Both the position numbers and the translations under genes were made by a program. This document shows positions 20,625 through 28,414 of a DNA stretch of 38,226 nt, in pieces (position 1 is the stretch's first letter; every line of letters starts with the position of its first letter). Origin of the DNA: Pinguiococcus pyrenoidosus (Eukaryota; Sar; Pinguiophyceae; Pinguiochrysidales; Pinguiochrysidaceae). The stretch is taken from positions 1 through 38,226 of the forward strand of contig JAAMXY010001367.1 in assembly GCA_019677205.1 (NCBI GenBank), in the 5' to 3' direction. The notes under the pieces are model-generated. The model did not search any database and was not told the origin of the DNA. It saw nothing but the letters and a program-made list of their open reading frames with translations.

Positions 20625-21993
20625 TCACCTGTATGCCTTCTGGTCACGCGCCCGACAACGCGCTCGAAGCCTGATTAGATACTGCAGAGGAAGACCATCA
20701 GTTGGCGATGCACCGTCCTTTGCGTGCAAGAGAAGCTCATGACCCACCTCCTCATCAACGAGCGGAGCGGAGTTTTGCAGACCATACGTCGTCGGTGTTT
20801 TCCAACTGTCCGAAGAAGAGCACGTCAGTCGCATGCGGGTGAAAGTCGACAGGTTGGCATGAGAACTGCTGTGGGCACTCACTCGATCATGCCGCGCTTG
20901 CTGAATAGCCGAAACGCCTTTTCGCGATCTCCGACAGCCTCGAAGAGATGACTGTCCAGCCGTGCATGGAACCGATACCTGGGACATTCGAAGAGTGAGA
21001 CGACCATCCATCAAATGCTCGTCAATGCCTGAGTCCTTACTCGTGTTCCTCGGCTTGAAGATAGTCGTCGTCATAGCGCAGGTCCTCTTCATATTCCACA
21101 CCATCCTCGTCGAATGAGTCGTAGCCATCTTCGTCCTCGTAGGCGTACACGTTGGCTTCCATCATCCTCGCTGCGCACGGGCACGGGATCGTGAGCAGCG
21201 TCTCCATTGGGGGCTTTGAGTGGCGAGCGAGCTACCTCTTGTTTCAGCCAGGTCGTCCGCACGAGCCCTACTGGCCTGTTTTGGCAGAGCTGCTGGCCTC
21301 TGACGGTATGGCCCATCCGAGGCAAGGTGCTGAGTAACGCTACTCTGCTTCCGCAACTCTTGCGAGCGCAAAGAGGACTTCCTCTGCAGGCGTCCGCCGT
21401 CGCCCTCCGCGAGATCCGCCTTCTCCTCCGATCGCCAGTCTTCGCGATGTTCGCTCCGCTCTCTCGGAGATCTTCCTCGCTCCCTTTCCTTCAAGATCTC
21501 TTCATCGTCGAAGCGCCTCATGACGCTGCGGACCTCCTGGAGCTTCTTCTTGTCCTGCAGATCATTGTAGTCGACGATGGCCTAAACGCAAGGCAGCGGT
21601 GAACCTCGAATCGCGACTTGTACTGCCGCTGCTTCACCGACCTCACTGTGCTGGAGGCCAGTTAGCTTGGGAGCCACCCACACACCGTCCCCGGCCTGTT
21701 CGCGGACCTCCTGCAGCTTCTCTTCCGCTTTGTGGGTCTCTCCGATGCTTGACAGGAGGTTGGCTGTGGCAAAAAACGCGGGTGGTCACCTCCTGCCATA
21801 CCGAAGTATCTTTCGCTTGACAAGTACCTGAAAACCCAGCGGTGTCCAGCTCGTAGTCCTCCTCCTCGTCATCGTCCCATCCGAAGGCTTGGATGTCCGC
21901 GTCCTCGTCCCAGGAGTCTTCCTCCTCCTCGACCTCCTCGTCCTCCTCCTCGTCCTCCTCCTCCTCGTGATCATAGTACTTCTCTTCGCTCAT
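20625..21993 (-). CDS. Acidic protein of unknown family, 6 exons
   Basis: Exons 21993-21828, 21763-21642, 21581-21236, 21170-21041, 20978-20883 and 20805-20625 give 346 aa. Not recognised. Residues 1-50 are almost entirely Glu/Asp with some Tyr/Trp (DSWDEDADIQAFGWDDDEEE). Next come a helical stretch (GETHKAEEKLQEVREQ), a basic/acidic Arg-Glu region (about residues 110-200), a second acidic Tyr-rich block (YAYEDEDGYDSFDEDG) and a more conserved-looking end (YRFHARLDSHLFEAVGDREK). Read-through of exon 4 would stop at HE; the good donor GTAAGG at 21040 extends it into the coding-like exon 5. In exon 6 an in-frame GTGGGT...CTGCAG segment (about 20744-20679) could be an optional intron. A nuclear, chromatin- or RNA-related role would be a guess. 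Confidence 0.65.
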
Positions 21994-23080
21994 GGCGACC
22001 TTGTCAGCGTCTGCACGGCGATGGCCAGCAACGCGTTCAAAAGGCTTTGCTTCGAGGTCTGGACGCACGGCGCTTCGATGGAAATGAAGTGTGCGTCTCC
22101 TTGGAATCACGTTGAGCGGGCTTCTGAAGCCTCCACAACCCCCTGGATCGCCGCATCTGACGTCAACACGAGGAGATCGTTATCCACCACCAAAACGAAA
22201 CTCCGGCCAGGTTTGCTGGTATGGGCCGGAACACTAGATCCTACTAGGTATTGTTCCGTCAGGGCACCCAGTCCCATTGCGCAGAAAACTGAAGAGAGAG
22301 ACTCTGGGAACGCGGTGCTCCAATCACCAGAACCGCTCCGATCCCGGGATTCCGTAGCCGGTTTCATGACGTATGAAAATACGAAAATATCGTATAGGGG
22401 AACTTCAGGACACTAGGTTTCCCTCCTGCTGGAAGATCCCAATGGTTGTTACCAATGCCCACTTGCGTTTGATGGCAACGGTACATACGGACCTAAAGGT
22501 ACGGGAGATTCCGGGGAACTGGCGGACGTTGGCGGCTTGCTGTGCACCTCCTGTGTACGGGATGGAAAGCTGTCCAGACATGCTGGCTTTCCTGGAGCGC
22601 TTCGCCATCGAAGCTTGGAACACCAGGGTGGCTCTGCGCATCAAAGGGCGATGTGCTTCTTAACCTTACCCGGAACAGCCGGTGGTGGCCCAGCGGTAGG
22701 CTATGGGCTGGAATGGACGACCCACGAAGACGAGGAGACCCATTGCGATACGCTTCTTCTTGCAAGGGTACGTGTCCCGCACTCCAAGGTACTATCGTGG
22801 ACGTGTACTGGCTATGTTTTATCATACAGTACCAAACACATGATATTCGAAGAGTAGTAGCAAGAGGGTTCGTGACAGGTCGCTTCTTCATTCCAGAAAT
22901 GAAAGAGGGCAAGAATCAATCAGCTCGGCGCCGGAGCTCTCCGAAAAACCTGCAGAAGTCGTCTTCTTTCTTCTGAATACCAGTTCTCGTTCAGAACCCG
23001 TATTCGTAATATTGCAACCTCACGAGTGAGGCGCGTAAAGGTCCGAAGCGCCGCGCATATATCCCCTTTGCATTGGCCCG
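21994..23080. other. Longest gene-free stretch (divergent intergenic)
   Basis: 1087 bp between the divergent acidic gene and mL54, AT-richer than the flanking genes. Open frames such as 22107-22367 (-) and 22542-22976 (+) show no recognised domain and no convincing splice partners. No tRNA A/B boxes or other RNA gene was found by eye. It must contain two promoters; an undetected ncRNA cannot be excluded. Confidence 0.4.
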
Positions 23081-23717
23081 ATGTCTTCAGGCTTGCTTTG
23101 CTTGAGGGGTAGGCTAGCAGTAGCTGTGCGCCACGGCCCCTCTGCTGCACGGTGGCGACATGTTGGGGGATTTCGCCGATCCATGAGCAAGGAGACCAAG
23201 GTTGGGGACGTAGTCCCCATCAAGTTCCTGAAGGGTGCGTCCTTTCTTCGCGGACAAGGAAACAGGCTGCTCTATTTCCAAGGTTCACGAGTATCTGCGC
23301 TGTGGAAAGTAGAGCAGGAGGAGATCAAGATCATGGAAGATGATCAATATCCAGAGTGGCTTTGGGAGCTGCCGGTGAGTACCTACGCAAAATGGCACAG
23401 AGATCCTGCGCGCACCGCCATTCCGATGTGGCACATGCCGCTAATGTGGCCATTAGCAGCAGCCTCTCTGTCGTTCACAATGGACTCATCGCTTCCCTTC
23501 TCTTCCCTCCTCTTCTCTTGCCTTGTCTTGTCTTGATGCTTTTGCACGTCGCATGTTGGTGGTTGGTGGTTGAATTCAGCAACCGGGCATCAAGGCTTTG
23601 ACGAAGAAGCTTCACGAGAACTTCGACGAGCTATCTGTCGACGAGCTCCAACGCCTGGTGAAGCTGAGGCGGCGACAGAAGATTCGAGAGCACAACTTGC
23701 GGAACAAAACCAAGTAG
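23081..23717 (+). CDS. MRPL54: Mitochondrial ribosomal protein mL54 (MRPL37/MRPL54), 3 exons
   Basis: Exons 23081-23234, 23310-23374 and 23580-23717 give 118 aa. The hallmark is DDQYPEWLWELP, matching the DxEYPEWLW core of yeast MRPL37 and human MRPL54, followed by a helical basic end (LVKLRRRQKIREHNLRNKTK). The first ~35 residues (LLCLRGRLAVAVRHG, no acidic residues) are a typical mitochondrial presequence. Intron 1 (75 bp, GTGCGT...AAAG) is a multiple of three with no stop, so retention would insert 25 residues; removal fits the family better. Intron 2 (205 bp) has long pyrimidine runs. The stop lies 30 bp from the convergent Lsm11-like stop. Component of the large mitoribosomal subunit. 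Confidence 0.88.
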
Positions 23718-23747
23718 AACAAAACAGATGCGAAGAGAGGAATCGCT

Positions 23748-24383
23748 TCATCTTGCGTTTGATCTGTCATCAACGCTGTCTGCTTTCCAAATCATAACAA
23801 TGTTGTCGCCACGGACGAGAACCTGGGGCAAGTATCTGTTGACGATCCCCCGAAATAGCGGCATGAGCGACTGCTTCGCATGAAGACATGCGTAGGCGCC
23901 TATGCCTGAGGCTTACCGCTTCCGTACTCGCCGTCCGAGCTGCCTTCTGTCGAGCTTTTGAATGCCCTTTCGAGCACTTCGATTGCTCTCTGACACGTGC
24001 CTTCGACGCCAATCGTTGATATCAGTCTCGAGATCCGTGGTTTCGAGGCTGAGAAATCGAAACATACCTGTCATGCAGCCCTTGCGAGCCTGTTGCAGAG
24101 CGTGGACCGTTCCCGTGCTTGGCAAGAGAGTAAATCTCCGTGACCTCCACAAGCAGCAAGTTGAGGTGCTTATCAAAGCCCTTGATGTAGCCGGTGAGGG
24201 TCCCTCGAATGCTATTTGTCCGTCTCAACATCACTCCCACTCTCGCGCCTACTGAAGCGCCTAAGCTTGCCAGCAGTGATCAGCCAACAAGTTACGAGCC
24301 CACGAACCTGTTTGCATGCAACGATGAACTAGGGAATAAGGCCCGGTGGTGGCCAGGTACTCTGCCTCCTTGGGAAGCAACAT
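23748..24383 (-). CDS. Lsm11-like Sm-domain protein, 4 exons
   Basis: Exons 24383-24308, 24248-24068, 24000-23928 and 23822-23748 give 134 aa. Sm1: VGVMLRRTNSIRGTLTGYIKG, then FDKHLNLLLVEVTEIY. Sm2: RRVLVRGDNIVMIWKAD. The two motifs are separated by about 45 residues rich in Ser/Arg, longer than in ordinary Sm/Lsm proteins but usual for Lsm11, and the lead-in GPYSLVHRCMQTG resembles GPLGVLYRCVKE of animal Lsm11. Lsm11 is a subunit of U7 snRNP, which processes replication-dependent histone pre-mRNA. The long N-terminal FLASH-binding region of animal Lsm11 is missing, so a different divergent Lsm protein is the alternative. The exon 3 donor is GTACGG, choosing phase 0 so that the frame joins Sm2. 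The 7-bp repeat lies just upstream. Confidence 0.72.
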
Positions 24384-24423
24384 CCCGCGGCTGAACAGGA
24401 GGAAGAAGAGGCATTGGCGATTA

Positions 24424-24490
24424 GCATTTGGCATCTGGCATTTGGCGTCTGGCATTTGGCGTTTGGCATCTAGCATTTGGCCCATGGCAT
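24424..24490 (-). repeat. 7-bp minisatellite upstream of the Lsm11-like gene
   Basis: About nine imperfect copies of gcatttg/gcatctg/gcgtctg, 40-107 bp upstream of the start codon, in the 120-bp gap between two minus-strand genes. Probably 5' UTR or promoter. Confidence 0.85.
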
Positions 24491-24503
24491 GTGGAGTTGT
24501 TTC

Positions 24504-25486
24504 TCACGCAAGACCCGAGATCCCGTACCCCTTGAAAGAATACAGAGGGTGCTCCTTCGCCTTCTTCTTCGTCTTTTGCTGGGCGTCATCCGGTCTTTGT
24601 AACGCTTTCTTCTCCACGAATCTCTCGTGGTCCTCAGGGAGCAGCTGCCGGGCCTGCGCCAGCACGATGAGGTGAAGTCGGTCAGCGCAAGGAACGAAGA
24701 GCCGCAGCACCTTCCCGTCTCACCTTCGAGATATTGTCCAGCATGGGGGCATTCTCTACAGGCAGTGGGATGGCTTCTCTGGGCTTTTGAAAAATCGCAG
24801 AGGGATCAAACGCCGGGCTGAAAAAACTTGTCTCCGGCTCGTGCAAAATCTGCCGCCAACGCGGGTGAAAAATCTCAGCGCTGCTGTCCGGTCCACGTCG
24901 AATGGTGGTAAGGTCGAAGCCATACTTTGCTCGAAGACCCTTCGAGATGAAGACGAAGTCGGTCATGCCAGAGCTCCCGTGGTGCCCGGAATCGGACTGC
25001 GAACCTGATTGAGATCCTCGAGGTTCTCCGTCCCGTACTTGTCCAGAACCCGAGATATTCTCTCTTGCGTGCACGAAAGAGGCCGCGCAAGAGCGTAAAA
25101 GCGCGCCAATTGGAGCGTCAAGTGGGTCTCTTCGAAAGAGACCCACGTTCAGAATGTGTTTGAACGGCTCAATCGACGTGTGGCCTCCCCATACCAGTGC
25201 GTTCTTCCGCGGAGCTGCTGAGATCCACGCCGTATTTTTCCTTCAACAGAGCGTTCAGGCGTGCCACGTCGCTTCCAAAGCGCCCGCAGATCTCCTGGAG
25301 TCTCTCCGCGTCCTGCGCCATGCACCATGCAAAGTTGGCTCACAGTGTCTTCAAACGCAGTCTCTCGTCTCAAACCTTGAGGAAAGCGGGGCGAAACACG
25401 GAGTAAAACGCTTTCAGATCTCTTTCCAAGGGCGGCTTCCCATCTATCTCGTCCTCACGAGTGTCATGAGACCGACTGCGGCTCAT
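24504..25486 (-). CDS. Unknown protein with duplicated KYG unit, 5 exons
   Basis: Exons 25486-25376, 25312-25195, 25063-25005, 24939-24724 and 24653-24504 give 217 aa. No family is assigned. Residues 42-68 and 79-106 are two copies of one unit: LQEICGRFGSDVARLNALL then KEKYGVDL, against ISRVLDKYGTENLEDLNQGL then RAKYGFDL. Short KYG-ended helical units of this sort (with LKD or VD before a glycine turn) are frequent in small protist proteins. The second half has FHPRWRQILHEPE, a Pro/Phe-rich stretch and a Lys-rich tail ending YSFKGYGISGLA. The start is the ATG at 25486; there is no signal peptide. Donors: GTTTGA, GTATGG, GTTCGC, GTGAGA. Joined length and phases are consistent across all junctions, which supports the model. 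Localisation and role are unknown. Confidence 0.7.
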
Positions 25487-25903
25487 CACACCCAACTGCC
25501 GCCGCCAAAGTAGCAGGTCTGCGCCGATTTAGCGGCGCCAGGGTATCTGTCCGTGCGTATACATCAATTGTATGCCATCATAGAGAAGAGTCATTTCGAT
25601 ACTGCGCGATACTCGGAACAACGAACAACGAAGCGCAAAAAAAAGCACGAAAGAGACGCCGCGCAAGCATGAGATGCTGTGAAGCAAGGTGGGTCACCAA
25701 ACGACTCGCTGAAGTGATATGCTGGTGTACTATTCAAAGCATAGTGGAAGTTGCACTGGGAAGTGGAAGGATGGACGCCGCGGCGTCCTGAAGGCTGCAC
25801 GTCGACGGCTCCTGTGATGCGATGCTTGCGGCCAAGTCGCAGGAGTGCTGTATTGCCGGCCTGAACTTCCCTGTGGTCTCTGCTTCGCCCACAAAGATTC
25901 CAA
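25487..25903. other. Intergenic region, no recognised feature
   Basis: 417 bp upstream of the KYG-unit gene. Nothing coding is convincing. It should contain that gene's promoter. Confidence 0.3.
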
Positions 25904-26215
25904 CTACCGCAGCATCTCTGCGTTGACCCGCTTCTTCCGCTTTTTTGCTCGACTCCGAGCTTCACCACCCTGCTTGTCTGGGTGCGCCGCGTGGTGTTTG
26001 AGAGAAGGTGCTTTCCCATTTGCTTGGCGTCTCTCCGGGAGCACTCCAATCGGACGTCTCTGGGTCCCTTCTCTCCACGGGTCACGGAGGAGCTCTAGTG
26101 CTTCGTGGCTGCGTCAAGTGCCCAGGGCTACATAAACGTACGTATCATGCTCTTCTCTCTTTGTCTCTCCTGTTCACCAAACAGAACCACGAAACGCGTG
26201 CTGCACGCACGTCAT
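25904..26215 (-). CDS. Possible small basic protein, 2 exons (doubtful)
   Basis: A 68-codon open stretch at 26108-25904 ends in a Lys/Arg-rich tail (RAKKRKKRVNAEMLR). It can be joined through a GTGCGT...GCAG intron (26210-26109) to a 5-nt first exon, ATGAC, giving 69 aa that starts MTHEALELLRDPWREG. The ATG overlaps the TGA stop of the upstream secreted-protein gene on the same strand, which would be odd for two independent eukaryotic genes. Alternatives: a chance open frame, a 3' UTR, or an exon of a gene whose start I have missed. An HPDK tetrapeptide recalls J-domains, but no J-domain is present. Confidence 0.28.
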
Positions 26216-27102
26216 CCGAAGATCGGCTCAAGAGCGCTGTATCCTTCGGAAGCAGCGTCTCCGAATGCCTTGGACGGCTTTTGCGTCTGAGTCGCCGTCT
26301 GAGTGGCCGTCGCCGTCGCCGTCGCCGTCGGCGTCGCCGCAAGTGGCTCTGCCTTCTTCTTTGCCTTGGTGGAGGCCGCCTGCCTGAGCTTCTTTGGCGC
26401 TTCTTTCTTTGGCGTCTGCTCCTGCATGGTCCTTCGTGCTGCTTCGGATGCCGCCTAGTTCGCCAAGCGAAATCGAAGCAGCATGTAATCATTGACGGAC
26501 TCGGTCTCTTCCGGTTCCGTGTCTTCTATCGTACCGCTTCCGATGCTTTCGCGCTTGGCACGTTCGCGATGATCGCACCAACCCCGTTGGTCCTGATCTT
26601 CGCGTAGCCATCCGTGTAGACTTTCACGCATATGTTGTGCACGATCGGCATCGGTGCCGTTTGCAAGTACTGACGGCACGCCTCGATCTGCCGATCTTTT
26701 GACAGGCGCGGCAGGCGACGTGGGTGGTTGCTCCTCGTTAGCCTCACCACCGTTTTCCTAGCCTTCACTCTCAGCTGCGCACCTCTGGACTTTTCCATGA
26801 GCTCTGCAGTGTCTTCGCCGCTGCAGGTCGCCTCGCACAGCTCCTCGAGAAACGCCTTGCTCGAGTCGCGGCACACCTCCATGACGGTACGGCGAGATCG
26901 GTAGCGCTTGAGGTAGTTGCACCAGTTCTGCACCTGGGCCGCAAAGGGATTTCGTCAGAAGGCAGGCCTTCTACTCTGGCTTTGCGCCTCTACGGCATAC
27001 CGTGTCATCGTAGATTGCATCCACGACCTTGCTGCACTCGGTCGTGCAGTCCAGGGCCAGAGCTGCGTGGCAAAGCGCCAGCACCACGAGGATCCGGAGC
27101 AT
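26212..27102 (-). CDS. Secreted/ER-lumenal protein with duplicated four-Cys module, 4 exons
   Basis: Exons 27102-27001, 26933-26783, 26695-26535 and 26454-26212 give 218 aa. A classic signal peptide (LRILVVLALCHAALAL) precedes eight cysteines at 19, 23, 39, 55, 67, 71, 91 and 107. They form two modules, C-x3-C-x15-C-x15-C and C-x3-C-x19-C-x15-C, with matching flanks: C-TTE-CS against C-EAT-CS, and CNYL against CRQYL. This looks like an internal duplication of a disulfide-bonded helical domain. The C-terminal third is Cys-free, Lys/Ala-rich and carries a Thr-Ala-Gln repeat from a (GGCGAC)n microsatellite. The exon 1 donor is GTATGC, phase 0; the later GTAG is out of phase. No known family is recognised; saposin-like or other helical disulfide folds are possible comparisons. 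No ER retention signal or Phe cleavage motif is seen. Confidence 0.75.
26300..26342 (-). repeat. GGCGAC/GACGGC microsatellite in coding sequence
   Basis: About seven units of gccgtc (plus strand) in the last exon of the four-Cys secreted protein encode an alternating Ala-Thr run. Confidence 0.8.
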
Positions 27103-27602
27103 GATGCCTGAGATTCGTGGGTCAAGACGATGTAGAAGTTGCCAGAGCGCGTCGATGTGGACCCTCCAAGTGCACCAGACGGTGACCAAGCCACCCATAC
27201 GACCAAAGAGCCAAAAGTCCGCGCAGTTAGACGCCCTTCCGATGTGGTCGGCTGGTTTGAAAGGCTGGAAAGCTCCCGGTCCGGGGTTCCGGTCCGGACT
27301 CTGGCTCTTCTTTCCATTGCTCCGCTCTGTGACAGATGGAGCACACTGGCAAAACTGAGCAGAATTGCGATTGCAGTGTCAACATCGATAAGAGTCAACA
27401 GAGGAAGCGGGAAAAGGATATTTTCGAAACTTATCAATGCAGAACGAACATTTTTGATCTGGCGGAGGTGGCGCCGTTCTCTAGAGGCCCTTGGTGCAGC
27501 AACGACTGGGTTGAGAGCCTCGGAGCCCTTCGAGACAAGCAATTGCTGTGCTGGGGCTGAACGAGTGGCGCTTGATAGTCTCTGAGATCCATATTCAACG
27601 CA
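27103..27602. promoter_or_regulatory. Divergent intergenic region (two signal-peptide genes)
   Basis: 500 bp between divergent starts of two preprotein genes. No exon or repeat is recognised. The shared promoter raises the possibility of co-expression; this is inference. Confidence 0.3.
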
Positions 27603-28375
27603 ATGGTTGCAGAGTCGGCGAAGTTTGCAAGAACTTCAAGATTCTTCCTGGGGCTCTGGGCCCTTGCTGCTGCGCAGGGGGCCGAGGGCTTTGCACCAAA
27701 GCCTCTTGGGGGGCGTTGCCTGACCTCCGCGGAAGCTCTCAAGGATTCTGCTGGGGCACTCTTGGATGCAGGCAAGGTTTTGGCGCTTTGCGGAGAGGAG
27801 TTCATCGCTACAGGTGCCGCGAGAATCCTGCTGAGGATGCAAAATCGCCCCAGTGGCTGACGATTTGGAGCGCAGACACGGACAGCGGTGCCCCGACACC
27901 AGCGCAGAATGCGGGGGCACGGATTCGCAACGCTGGCGACGCCCTTGCAGAAGCTGGCGCAAAGGCAAGATTCAAGTCCGGGGCAGAGGGCGTCAGCGTG
28001 GCGCTGCGCACCGCTTCGGAGGAGCTGGAGGTGGCAGGGGGCATGATGAGCGAGGTGGAAGGAGCGCTTGGCGCGGCCTTGAAGGCGGCGTCACAAGCGC
28101 TGGAGAAGGCAGGCTGGGGGGTTGCTGTTGGCGACGACGCGAAGGCTGTGGGAGCGGACCTCGTCCTCGCTTCGGATTCTCTCGAGTCTGGGATAGGCGG
28201 AGACACCGACAGGTAACGCCCCAGTTCCCCCCTCAAGTTCTGCAGTGCCATTTGTCTACGTGAAGACCAAAGAGAAAGTTTCATCGGGATTCGTTGCCGA
28301 ATTGCCAGGACGAAGCCTTTGCAACTGCTGGGAAACGCCGCCGACGCCCTTCGGAAAGCGGGCAAGAAGTGCTGA
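27603..28375 (+). CDS. Plastid preprotein with six amphipathic A-x3-L-x2-A-G repeats, 3 exons
   Basis: Exons 27603-27813, 27903-28212 and 28309-28375 give 195 aa. A hydrophobic signal (FFLGLWALAAAQGAEG) is followed by Phe30-Ala-Pro and a basic stretch (KPLGGR), a textbook ASAFAP-type plastid leader. The rest is Ala/Gly/Leu-rich. A nine-residue core, A-[GSA]-x-x-L-x-x-[AS]-G, recurs six times, starting at Ala50, 81, 108, 133, 160 and 184 (intervals 24-31). Examples: AGALLDAG, AGDALAEAG, ASQALEKAG, AADALRKAG. Copies 4 to 6 keep the spacing across exon junctions, which supports the splice model. The pattern predicts amphipathic helices able to bind membranes or lipid, as in apolipoprotein, perilipin or LEA proteins, but I recognise no family. 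The intron 1 acceptor at 27902 was chosen for frame and repeat continuity. The stop lies 39 bp from the convergent neighbour. Confidence 0.75.
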
Positions 28376-28414
28376 CGCAGGAGCCTTCCAGCTCAAGCAC
28401 ACTCCAAAGAAGAA

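Noticed and set aside
22107-22367. 86-codon minus-strand frame (FVLVVDNDLLVLTSDAAIQG)
   Set aside because: It reads somewhat protein-like, but has no homology I recognise and no clear upstream exon or promoter context. It is kept as intergenic.
24261-24485. Longer N-terminus for the Lsm11-like protein
   Set aside because: The extra residues are encoded by the 7-bp minisatellite and resemble no Lsm protein.
26008-26607. 199-codon plus-strand frame
   Set aside because: Antisense to the four-Cys secreted gene; the Arg-rich run is the complement of its Ala-Thr microsatellite.
27139-27585. 148-codon plus-strand frame between divergent genes
   Set aside because: No domain, no signal, and it overlaps the expected promoter region of both neighbours.
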